From the NCBI RefSeq assembly GCF_000001735.4, contig NC_003075.7, positions 7,317,001-7,381,000 on the forward strand: a DNA stretch of 64,000 nucleotides, read 5' to 3'. Below are positions 32,941 to 43,456 of this stretch, in pieces. The DNA comes from Arabidopsis thaliana (lineage: Eukaryota; Streptophyta; Magnoliopsida; Brassicales; Brassicaceae). The notes beneath the pieces were generated by a model, which saw only the letters and a program-made list of their open reading frames with translations, made no database searches and had not been told where the DNA came from. The position numbers were made by a program, and so were the translations under genes. Every line of letters begins with the position of its first letter. Within the stretch, counting starts at the first letter, position 1.

Positions 32941-35868
32941 TCAATGCTGAAGCATCATCATCATCACCAAAGCCATTACCACCATAGAAAGACTCGTGAA
33001 TCCAATGCTCTTCGATGCCGACGATGAAACCTTCTGTGGCCTGAAACAACAACAAACAAAAGAATCACAAACCAAGAACATACTAAAGAATGTGCGTTCT
33101 TGAAGTTTTTTTGTTCCTACTTTTGTAGTTTGCTGAGAGCACCACAGTAAAGAACATTGTCAGGGTGTCCGAATTCGGTTTTGTTGTTTTCGTCTGGATT
33201 AACCACTCTAACGTAAGTTTCTTGTCCAAGATACCACGAATCAAGATTCTCTGTTCTTAGATTCCAAGCTCCAGGATTGTCTAATGATATCAATATCGCT
33301 GACCATGCCCCTGGATACACCTGTGAACATATATAACCACCCCCAAAACATCAATCACATTGGCCTTTAGAAGGCGAAATCATCGATTGTTTGTTCGCAT
33401 TTGCGTTTACCTGAATAGTGGAACGCGCGATACCATCCCATTTGTTGTATGTTCCTCTACTGTTCTCTGTCCACTCTCCATAATCCATACTACAAGCAAT
33501 CAAAACGTTTCAAGAAACAGTTATTTACAATGCCAAATTAAGTGGAAGAGAACTAACTGTAAAACTCACCCGACGACAAAGAAGGCGTAGCCACTCATGT
33601 GATAGCTTTGCATCTTAGTGTCATTGTTCTGAAGAACGACTTCCATGAATCCACGATAAGTACCATTGATAATCGAAGTCGCCACTTTAGCTGGTCCAGT
33701 TAAAGGTCTCTTAGGGAAATCAAGCTTATACACATCTTTAACTTTAAGCTTATCAGCTAGTCTAATAGGTGTTGAAGGATTCTTGAACGATATGCCATTA
33801 AGCGTTGTTCTTCTCTTCCCACTAATCGTCACAGGCGGCATGTTCCTTAGAACGTAGACATCGGTTACATTGATCGAACCGTATTTAAATGATCCTTGCG
33901 GGTTAGGACGTGCACCACTTGCTGATACATTCCATCTGCAATAACAAAGTATGATTCAAAGGTCAAAACTTGATGAAACTACAAGGAAAAAGAATTCGCT
34001 TTTTCGGATAACCAACCTGATGGATCTTGCTTGATTCATGGAGAAAGTTTTGTCGAATTCGTCTTGTGGTCCAGGGGGTAACTGACCTTTAGCTTTTCCT
34101 TTAGAGTTGGTATACTTCAAGATTCCAACTCCAGTGACTCTTCTCCATATGGTTTCGTTAACAACCCGAGCACTCGCGACAATGTAGTAATCAGAGCTCG
34201 CGTTTTGATCCATTGTAACCAAGAAAGAATAAGACTGTCCAACATGAATATCCAAGCTTGTATAGTTTTGTTGAACTGTGTATGATCCTTCTGATTCCGC
34301 AAGAACTAAGTTGTGACCTTGAATCCTAAAGTTCAAACTCGTCGAGATTCCCACATTCGACACTCGAAGTCTATAAGTTTTTCCTGTTACCATCAGAAGA
34401 GAATATAGTCCATTAAAAACCTGTAAACAAACCAAAACAAAGACTCTTGGATTATAAAGACTCACCAGGATGGACTGTGATTGTTTCGAAATCGATCCCA
34501 TCAGCAACAAGCGTGTCATTGTATCGGTAAGGTCCTTTTCCATTAATGAGAACTCCATCAGGCATTCCAAGATCTTTACCATCATCCAAAGCCTTCCTCA
34601 AAGCCTACATTTTCACAAAATGTTAGAAAGAAACCTCTCAAAATGTCAATTGCTTGAAGAGAAAGCGAAGATGGCTAAAAACTACTAACCGTGTGGTTCC
34701 TTATGTACCAATCACCAATGGTAACGGTAATATCACCGTCTGGAGTAGAGAAAGGGACTGGAATAATAGCTCTAGGATTGACAACAAAGGAGCCAAAACC
34801 ACCAGAAGCTCTCTGGAAATGTAGAGATGGAAAGTAGAAGAAACTACCAATTTGGTCTTTAACTTGAAACTCATAAGTCCAATTCCACTTTGGTGGGATT
34901 GGACAATTGGTTCCTAAAACTCCATCTTGCCATGACACACGTCTCTGTTGGATTCCATTCCTATAATATCAAAACATATTCATTAGAGCTTTCTTCTTTC
35001 TTATTTCTTCTTCTTCACAACAATGTGAAGTCTCATAAATACACAAACTTTTTGTGTTTCTTCTTACCAATGAAGAAGAAGTCCCTCGTCTAACTTGTTT
35101 CTGACATTAACAACCAGATTTTCATTGGTTGTAACATTGATTGTAGGACCAGGAAACTTTCCATTTATAGCAATGACCTGATTAACAGAATTAACATAGA
35201 AAATTAGCTTTGTTTAGAAATCGTTAGAACCATAATTGTGTGTTTAGATCTATACTTCACTTTTTCAACAGTTGGATCTGGAGTTAAAAAGACTGAAACT
35301 TTTTCTACTCTAAAGACTTCAAAAATCATTCATTCATGTGGTAAAAAGGGATAAAACTTTCAACAAATCTAGAACAAAAACTCCTTTTCACAATGTCTAT
35401 GACAACTAAAAGAATCGAAATTTTCTAGAAATTAAACTTCGAAGTATGCCCTGAAGCAGAAAAAAAAGATTGAAACTTTAGATGAATCTGAAATTTGAGA
35501 CCACCAACAAACAAAGATAGAAACTTTATCTTTACCATTAATAGTAACCTAAAAGTTAGATCTTTAGCTCACTGAAAACAACAGTAAAATCTCTAGAAAT
35601 TAAGGGTTTTACAAAATGTGGATAATCTATAAGAAAAACCCAAACTTTGATTCAATATCTCAAATCCCAAATAGTAAATCCAAAGAAACAGTAAATAGAA
35701 ATCTAAAGATCTAGAAGAAGAAGAAGAAGAAGAAACCTGTTGAGGGACACCAAGAGGAGAAGCAGTAATGTAAGAGACTTCGAAGTTATAGAAAGAATAT
35801 GGATCTGCAGCGAAGCAGAAACTTATGTTCACGAAGAACACAAGAAGAAGGATCTTGAACAAATCCAT
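32941..35868 (-). CDS. SKU5: SKU5, GPI-anchored multicopper-oxidase-like protein
   Basis: Nine exons: 35737-35868, 35068-35177, 34690-34960, 34466-34604, 34017-34383, 33570-33935, 33411-33489, 33121-33320 and 32941-33040. They sum to 1764 bases, i.e. 587 aa. A signal peptide (about 1-20) is followed by three cupredoxin domains (NFEVSYITASPLG; SFFYFPSLHFQRASGG; the C-terminal domain with PGAWNLRTENLDSWYLGQ) and a hydrophobic C-terminal GPI signal (SMVVMALVMMMM). Many N-glycosylation sites (NVT, NYT, NAS, NDT) fit a secreted glycoprotein. The copper-ligand histidines of laccase and ascorbate oxidase are largely replaced, as known for this family. SKU5 acts at the plasma membrane and wall in directional root growth. 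The first intron is the longest (559 bases). Confidence 0.96.
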
Positions 35869-38439
35869 TTTCTTTTTTTTCTCTCGCAAAATCTTTTGCT
35901 TTGCTTTTTTGTTGAGAAGCAATGTTGGGTTTTGATTGGTTGTTTTTAAACAGATTTGTTGTGAATTTACATTATCAAGATTCGGGAAAAAGGAAGTGAG
36001 AAGTGGGAGAAACTAGAAGCTATAGAAGAAAGAGAAGAGAGCCAGAGAGTGATATAGACATAAGAGAACGGCTACAAAATTCTTAGGTTGCTCCTTAATT
36101 ATTTATTATTATTACTTTTTGACTATTATTTTACCAGAAATAAAGCCGCACAATACGCCTATAAATTTGCCTAAATATGAGAAAAAAGAATAAATAAATT
36201 TTGTGTCAAAAAAAAAAAAAGATAATAAATAAATTTAAGGGTATAATTACATATAACTTTATTAGGTTTAAAATTGATGTTGCGATTAGTGTGGGCTAAT
36301 CCGTCAGCTGTCCAGTATATAGTATTTTTAAAGCGGACAACAAACGGCTGCAGACTTAATTGACAGTCTTCAATTAGGCTGCAGTGATTTTCTTTTATTT
36401 TTTTGGATTCTCATTATTACGGACAATAGTTCATAAATAATAAATAAAAAGCAATCCGGTTCGTAGACGGTTTTGTTCGTTTGGACTGCTATAACCATTC
36501 AAAGCTTTAGTCTTTGCATGAAATCACTAAGATTATGATCAATGTAAATGTAGTCTCACATTCTTCTACTTGAAGCTATTTACTTAATTTTAAAAAAGTA
36601 GTTAGTTAATTAATCAAAAGAAATAGTAAAGCGCATATAACCTAAATAGTATGATTTAAATTTGCTAAGACAATCATTTATCACTTTAGTATCATATATT
36701 CGAATAACATTCTTCATACTTTTCTTTTTAATATATTACTAATTAAACCACTGGATTTATAGATACCTTATCCTTCATTAGAGAGTTTTAATCTTCTTTT
36801 TATCGTCGGTGACCATTAATTTATTATATTTAAGCAAAATAAATACTAAGTTGACACTTGAAAAAGAAAAGAAAAACAAAGCCAACGGATATAATGATAA
36901 TAGTACTGCATGACAGCCAGAAAAGAATGGCTCCCATATGGTTGACAATTTTTTATATACTTTTTATTTTCCACCGAAATATTTTCTCTTATATGCTTTA
37001 TTTATCAAAATGAGCTGTAAAATTTCCTTTCATAAACCATATAATTTTTCTTATAAAATATTCTAACGCGTATTTTCTGATTGATGATCAAACATTTACG
37101 TTGATTGTGGTGAAATTATTGTTATGAAATAATGATGCATTAAAAAAGAAGAAGATTTTGATTTAGTAATTTGTCGGTTAGGGAAGTGCATTATGTACGC
37201 AATAATCACATGCTGCTCGCGTGCTAGCTTAGGTTTAAATAAGTGAATTAAGTACTAGTAGTAACTTTATAGTTACATTATTGTGTTAATATTTGATTCT
37301 TACGACAAGTTTTAAATTAAGATTTGATATCTGACCGTTTGACCAAAGGCATCTGATAAAGAGATAAGATTTATTGCGCAACGCAACGGTGGGCTACTCT
37401 AGAAATGCCACGTGGTTTATGCCAGCCAAAACGAAAGAGATTCTTCTTATTTTGACGTTTGTTTTTTCTTACAAAATACAAAATTGTACGTTTTGTTCTG
37501 CTTCTTTTACATATAAAACTTTGTTCTTAAAATATGATGTTGTTGACAGATGAAAATTATAATATTTCAGGCTCTGTTCAAAAGAAAATATAAAAGACTT
37601 GATAATCAATGACGAGATCATGAATTGAGCTTTACGAAACATTTGTATAGGATTCAATATTTTCCATAATAAAAAAATTCAGTCAGTAAATATACTTTAA
37701 AAAAATATGTTCTGAAAGAGATATTGAATAGGATATATAGGAAATTAGGAAAAATAATCATTTAACATAGAGTAATTCACTAAGCAGTTGTAATAATAAA
37801 CGTACCAACTATTCGAACATGTGTAAAGTAATTACCAACAGCTAACTTTTGCTAACATTGTGTGTGGAGTAGTTGAATTAATCATCCCAACGAATTTAGT
37901 TATTTTTAATATAAATAAATCCTCTGTCCTCTCAATTATGTAATTAAATTTTAGCAACGGCTAGTTCATTTTGTTGTTTGTGCAGATTCTTTCACCGATC
38001 CAAGAATTATTTTGGACGTATCTTCAGTTTTACGATAAGCATACATTTCTAAGTTTACTGATCAAAAAGTTATGTAAATTTGCTCAAGTAAAAAACAGTA
38101 AATTAAACCATGAACATTGAAATAGAGAACACATTTTTAACCTAAAGAGAACATTGAAATATTTCACTCCATTTATTGTTGTCTAAATCTTTTCTATCGG
38201 CAAAGTGTGATATAGATTATGCATACACGTATAATGGACCAAGTTGACAAGTGGGGTGGACACACGTGGTCCAGTATGATTCATGGTTTTATCTTTAATC
38301 ATGCATGTATCAGAATGAATTGCTGAAAATGATCCAAAATAAAGACATGTCTTTAACACAAACCCAATATCTTTCCTTATTCGTTTAGGTCCAGTCCATT
38401 GCAGCAGCTTTGTTCTGGTTTGGAGAATTGGGCCGGGTC
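35869..38439. other. Intergenic upstream of SKU5
   Basis: The SKU5 promoter and leader (a GAAGAA-rich stretch near 36020), then AT-rich spacer with MITE copy 2. No gene supported. Confidence 0.5.
36276..36502. mobile_element. MITE, copy 2 (inverted relative to copy 1)
   Basis: Reverse-complement relative of 28871-29091. It starts GATGTTGCGATTAGTGTGGG, contains CTAATCCGTCAGC and GCGGACAACAAACGG, and ends GCTATAACCATTCAA. The copies differ at many positions, so neither insertion is recent. Confidence 0.6.
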
Positions 38440-38990
38440 AGGGTCCACTAAGTGAAATAGTGGTTGCAACAAATAACTTCTCTGATGGAAACAAGTTAGG
38501 AGAAGGTGGCTTTGGTTCCGTGTACAAGGTATAAAGCAAATATAACAATTGACCTCGTAAATAAGATCAGAAGTTGACTGATACTAGAAAACTTTTGTTT
38601 TACTTTTACTCAATCTATGATTTTTAAGGTCTTATTCAATCTAGGAGTTTATCCATGTTGGTCAAATATAGTAAATGATCTTTTTTTTTTTGGTCAACAA
38701 TATAGGAATGATCTAGTCCTCACTTTTAATACGGTATTGTCATAATGACTAATTCCACAATTTCTCAAAGTTTCACCTTAAATTATACTAAAAATATTTC
38801 TGATTGATTTTGACCGGAGGAAAAGCTAAAAAATGGGATGGATGTTGCCATCAAAAGACTATCACCAAACTCAAGAGACAAGGTCTATTGTAGGCTTTTA
38901 GGATTATGCTTTGAGGGAGGGGATATGCTCCTTGTTTATGAATTCATGTCGAACAAGAGCTTCGATTTTTTTTTGCTTGTTTTTTTTTTT
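38440..38990 (+). pseudogene. Receptor-like kinase fragment
   Basis: The sequence reads LSEIVVATNNFSDGNKLGEG and then GFGSVYK, the start of a receptor-like kinase domain with its glycine-rich loop, ending exactly at a GT donor (about 38529). After about 300 bases it resumes with MDVAIKRLSPNSRDK (the ATP-binding Lys of kinase subdomain II) fused directly to VYCRLLGLCFEGGDMLLVYE and FMSNKSFD. The alpha-C helix region is deleted, and a poly-T tract ends the frame at 38985. There is no extracellular part, catalytic loop or activation segment. It most resembles S-domain or cysteine-rich receptor kinases. Confidence 0.75.
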
Positions 38991-39835
38991 TTTTTTTTTG
39001 TCAAACTTTTGCTTGGTAAGTTATAAGATATAAGAAATTGTTTAATGAGTCTCTGTGACTTTCTAACATTTTTTTCTTTAGATATATATATTTTTTTGTG
39101 GCCGTAGATTCTGTTAAGTGTAAGGAATCGAACTTGACAAAAACGTACGGCTACAGTACATAAGACGGCACGAGGGCTGCAATATCGTTTTTTTTTTTTC
39201 CTTTTTTTTAGTAAAAGGTAACTTAGTTATTATAATTTTGACAAAAAAAAGTATTCAGCGAAAGGTATCTTAGTAAATAAAATCAGCCAAAGATAAAACT
39301 GTAATGAAAGAAGTAATAATGATTTTGATGTCAATTCAACACAATGATGTTATCCGCTACATCTATCTCCACATCATGATCTGTTGCGGCGCTTAGCCTA
39401 GTGTTTATTTCCTTACTGATAGGTTTCAGAGGCCTAAAGTTCTTCCTCGGCATTCGAATCAGCGGTTGAATATCTAAATATGTCTATAATGACTTCTTAT
39501 TAACACTCTGATCGTATGGTTGAATATCTAAATATGTCTATAATAACTCTACTTTGCTTGTTGTCAACAGCAGCTTCAGAAATTTCTTCTGAAGTGATGG
39601 GATCATTCTTAGGCAGTCTATCAAGCATTTCTTTGTCTGCATCAACAAAGCTCGTTCCCTTTGTTTCAGCTTATACTTGTTCAGCACGTATCTTTTCTGC
39701 GTACTCATACTTTATCGCATCTTCCATCTTCTTAACCCGTTTTTCCACATGATCACGAATTCTTTTATGAGCAGACTCAGTATCAGAAGGGAAATGGATA
39801 TTCAGGTCTTTGCAGGCAACCTCTTGGAAAAGTAT

Positions 39836-41640
39836 TATTAGAATAGGAATGCATATATTCCTTTCTGTATTTTAGGAATCTTCTCATTAAGCCTCTAACG
39901 GCTACTTTGTATATTGCTATGTATTTAAACCCTTTGTGAATATGTCAAGGAACTCATCAATTGAGATTATACCTATTCTAATATGGTATCAGAGACTCTT
40001 CTCTAAACTCTAGCAGTCATCTTTTCCTCATCTTTTCAGTCTTCTTCTTCGTGTTCTCTCTCTCTCTTTTGCTCTTCGCTTCACTTTTCTCTCTGTATCT
40101 CTAGCTCTTCTCTCCAATTTTTTTTTCTTTGTCTCTCTTGATCTGCACTTAATTCATGGCGACAGTTCCTCCACCAACCGCTACTACTCCTGCTGCGAGT
40201 CTCACTCAGATCCGTGCTCACATCCCCATCACTCTCAACATGGAGAAGATGAACTACGATTCATGGCGCATCCTCTTCGAAACTCATTGCCTTAGTTTCT
40301 CTCTCACCGGGCATATCGATGGCACCTCCCTTCCCATCGGACCAACCGACGCAACATGGAAGCAACTTGACAATACGGTTAAGATGTGGATCTACGGTAC
40401 CATTTCAGAATCGCTCCTCAACTCTGTCTTAAAATCGCAGTGCTCTGCACGCGAACTTTGGCTCATGCTCGAGAATTTATTCCTCGACAACAAAGAAGCC
40501 CGTGCAATACAACTGAAAAATGAACTCCGAAATCTCTGGATTGGCGATCAATCCGTTCATGACTATTGTCAAAAACTGAAGTCACTCTCTGATACGCTCG
40601 CCAATGTGGATTCCCCTGTCTCAGATCGCGCCTTAGTGATGCACCTTCTCAATGGACTTAGCTCCAAATTTGATAACATCATTAATGTTATTAAACATCG
40701 TTCCCCACCTTGCTCTTTTGGCGATGCCAGATCGATGCTCATTGAAGAAGAATCGAGGCTTAAAACCAAGCTGCAATCTCTTCCTAACAATGATGACAAC
40801 GCTTCTTCACCACATGTTCTTCTTGCCTCTTCTCAACAACAAGACTATCGCTCAGTCCTCACAAACCAACAATTCCAGTACGGTCGTGGCGGAGGACGAA
40901 ACAATCGAAACAATCGCGGAGGAGGTCGAGGAAACAGAGGTCGTGGTGGTGGCGGCAACCCTAACTACAACGGCGGTAATTGGAGCTCTGGAAATCAAAC
41001 ATCAACTTGGCCCAACCAACCTCAATGGCCAAGTTATCCACAATGGCCCAATATGCCAATTTGGCCCACTACACCACCTCCTCCACAATTCTATGGGCAA
41101 CCAAGATTTCACATTGGCTCTCAACCACCAACGCTGCCACAACGCGCACAAGGGATTCTCGGTCACGCACCTCCATCAAACGGGTCTGCCTTCCTCACCT
41201 CGGCCCAACCAATCACCTCTCCAGCAAACACAGACATAATTCCCACTACGCTCGCAAATGCATTCAACACGATGACTTTCTCGGATCCTAATGATGTTGG
41301 ATGGTACATGGACTCCGCAGCTACAGCTCACCTCATGGCTCAGCCAGGTACACTCTCTTCCATCACCTCATCCTCTAATTCTTCTCTTCCTCTCGTCACT
41401 GTCGGTAACGGTTCCACAATTCCTGTCACTTCTTATGGTCAAACAACAATTCCATCTAGTTCTCGTCCCCTTCACCTCAATAATGTTCTTATTTGTCCTC
41501 AAATTCTAAAAAATCTAATTTTTGTTCGTCAATTTACCACTAATAATCTCTGCTCTGTTGAATTTGATCCGTTTGGTTTTCTTGTTAAGGATCTTCGTAC
41601 CCGAGCACCTCTAATCTGATGTGATAGCCAAGGCCCTTTG
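39836..41640 (+). mobile_element. Truncated Copia retrotransposon with TA...TA LTR ends
   Basis: A 148-base LTR (39836-39983) starts TATTAGAATAGG and ends with its exact complement CCTATTCTAATA. It is followed at once by the initiator-Met primer-binding site TGGTATCAGAGA. Gag and the start of protease follow. Pol stops at a TGA where an Arg is expected (LI-stop-CDSQGPLY), and the element ends at about 41640 inside the PICKLE-like host sequence. Integrase, reverse transcriptase and the 3' LTR are lost. Non-canonical 5'-TA...TA-3' LTR ends are known from the AtRE1/TARE1 group of plant Copia elements, to which I assign it tentatively. Confidence 0.8.
40156..41619 (+). CDS. Copia gag with start of protease (retrotransposon ORF)
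   Basis: An uninterrupted frame of 487 codons. It opens with a plant Copia gag/UBN2 domain (MEKMNYDSWRILFETHCLSF; LWLMLENLFLDNKEARAIQL; DYCQKLKSLSDTLANVDSPV). A Gly/Arg/Asn-rich nucleic-acid-binding stretch (about 235-270) stands where many relatives have a CCHC zinc knuckle, which I do not see. A Pro/Trp/Gln-rich segment follows, then the aspartic protease start GWYMDSAATAHLM with the D-S-A motif. The frame ends by a premature stop early in pol. It could still make Gag but cannot move on its own. Confidence 0.85.
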   Translation: MATVPPPTATTPAASLTQIRAHIPITLNMEKMNYDSWRILFETHCLSFSLTGHIDGTSLPIGPTDATWKQLDNTVKMWIYGTISESLLNSVLKSQCSARELWLMLENLFLDNKEARAIQLKNELRNLWIGDQSVHDYCQKLKSLSDTLANVDSPVSDRALVMHLLNGLSSKFDNIINVIKHRSPPCSFGDARSMLIEEESRLKTKLQSLPNNDDNASSPHVLLASSQQQDYRSVLTNQQFQYGRGGGRNNRNNRGGGRGNRGRGGGGNPNYNGGNWSSGNQTSTWPNQPQWPSYPQWPNMPIWPTTPPPPQFYGQPRFHIGSQPPTLPQRAQGILGHAPPSNGSAFLTSAQPITSPANTDIIPTTLANAFNTMTFSDPNDVGWYMDSAATAHLMAQPGTLSSITSSSNSSLPLVTVGNGSTIPVTSYGQTTIPSSSRPLHLNNVLICPQILKNLIFVRQFTTNNLCSVEFDPFGFLVKDLRTRAPLI

Positions 41641-42086
41641 TACTCTTCGTCTTCAACGATGGCCACCCATCTCCCATAGCCATGCTTGGAAACAGCAAGA
41701 ATCAGCATCCTATCATGTTCTTCCTTAGAAAATGCTTCACTTCTCAAATTGTACTTTCTGATAAAGTAGTCAGAGAAAACAGGTTTGGTCGGATTGTTGT
41801 CCAAAAATTGACACTTCTCCTTTACTAGCATCATAAAAGTCATGCTCACTAGTAGCTCGTCACTTCTTATCCCTTCTTTGGGAACTCCATCTTTAAAAGT
41901 TTTAGGATTATCGTTAGGGTTTTCGGCAATGTGTTTCAAAAGTAATATTCCATACTTATTTATCTCGTCATAGGTCTTCATGTATAAGGGATTAACAAAC
42001 TCCTTCCAATCAAAGTTTCCAGTTCCATACCTCTTAAACGTACGTAAAAAGATATTCCTTTCAGTCCCGCTAAATCCCAGCACCAT

Positions 42087-42461
42087 GAGAAGAGGGTTGC
42101 AATATCTCCATGAGATTCAAATCCAATAGGATGTTGTACATTTATGTCCATCAAATAAGCAAAACAAAAAATATGTTTAAGCAAAATTATTTTTTTTTGG
42201 AGCAAATTGACTTATACGATAATTTTTCTTAAATCTATCACAAATAAATTAAGTATTTGAAATGGCACAATTTGACATAGATGGAGACGAATTTCCCATT
42301 GATTTGGTTTATTCTACAATTAGAAGAAATAAAATGAGAAAAAAAAAAATATTGTCGAAACTAAAAGAAAGTAAAAAACGAAAAAAAAGAAAAAAAACAG
42401 AGCTTTCATTGTCTTACAAATGTTTTAAAATATTTTTAAAAAAATTTCAAAGTTAAAAAAT
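42087..42461. other. Spacer and left part of a degenerate AT repeat
   Basis: Between the PICKLE-like fragment and the second Copia element. From about 42400 it carries TTTTAAAA-type sequence that resumes beyond the Copia element at 47592, so the element inserted into that repeat. Confidence 0.45.
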
Positions 42462-42623
42462 TGTTATGAATAAAGATGGATGCCCATTATAAGGCCCATC
42501 ATCTAAGCCCATCATCTAGATGTTTCTAGGGTTTTACCCTTTCCTTGTACTCCTATATAAAGAACTCTTTATCTCAATGGAAGAACACACTCATTTCCTC
42601 TATCTCTTTCTCTGTTTATAACA
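42462..42623 (+). repeat. 5' LTR of the Copia element
   Basis: 162 bases, TG...CA ends, TATA-like ctatataaag near 42553. It pairs with 47430-47591. Confidence 0.9.
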
Positions 42624-43416
42624 CGTTATCAGCACGCTCTAAAAGGTAGATATAGAGATTCTTACATTTTTTTAAGAACTATGTTTACTTATCGACTCAT
42701 GGTTCATAGTATTTATTTTCTATTATTGAAACAAAACAATATGAGCCGATCGATGATTATAGTATAGATCGGTAAAAGCATGTTTTCAATGATTCAATAA
42801 AGAAGAGAATCATGCTTATCATTTGTTTCTATAATTACTATCGCATGATTCAATGATTCTACAAAGAAAATCGTTAAAGAAGAGAATCATGCTTGTTAAT
42901 TGTTAATTTTTGTGATTTACTATTACAATAATGAATATATAAATTACCAATTTTATAATTATATAACTAATTTTGTAACTATTCATAGCCCGGTGGTGGG
43001 TGATGCAAACATGTATTAATGTTTTAGCATTCCAGTTTTGAATAGTTGCATCTATATTCAATATCATTTTATAAATATTATATTGTCTAAAATCCATTTA
43101 TGATTGATATGATATCCCTTATTTAACTCTTTTGATTAAAACGTTATACATATCTTATCACTTTTAGATATTGACTTTTCCATATTAAATATTTGATTTC
43201 CATATATTTGATTGTGTTATTATTATTTTTACTAAAAACGTTGCAAGATAATTTTTCTTTTTATAAGATTCCATATATCTAAATCTTTGTGTTATTATTA
43301 TCTAAATCTTTTTATAAGATTTCCATATATTTGATTATGTTATTATTATTTTTACTAAAAACGTTGCAAGATAATTTTTCTTTTCATAAGATTCTTTTCT
43401 CTAAATCTTTGTGGTA

Positions 43417-43456
<40 letters not shown>

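Larger units (their letters stand above)
39350..42086 (-). pseudogene. PICKLE-like CHD3 remodeler fragment split by a Copia element
   Basis: The minus strand from 42086 to about 41640 encodes VLGFSGTERNIFLRTFKRYG, GNFDWKEFV, YDEINKYGILLLKHIAE, FKDGVPKEGIRSDELLVSM and HGYGRWVAIVEDEEY, collinear with the region C-terminal to the helicase in PICKLE and PICKLE-related CHD3 proteins. The next part lies beyond the inserted Copia: FQEVACKDLN (39826 leftward), HKRIRDHVEKRVKKMEDAIK, YEYAEKIRAEQ and LPKNDPITSEEISEAA, again in PICKLE order, with one in-frame stop after AEQV and further stops past a small tandem duplication at 39464-39544. Chromodomains and the ATPase are absent, so this is a gene fragment that later took a retroelement. 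A weak continuation (MPRKNFRPLKPIS) runs to about 39350. Confidence 0.8.

Noticed and set aside
41291..41509. Separate plus-strand genes overlapping the Copia gag
   Set aside because: Shadows of the 487-codon gag frame in other phases.
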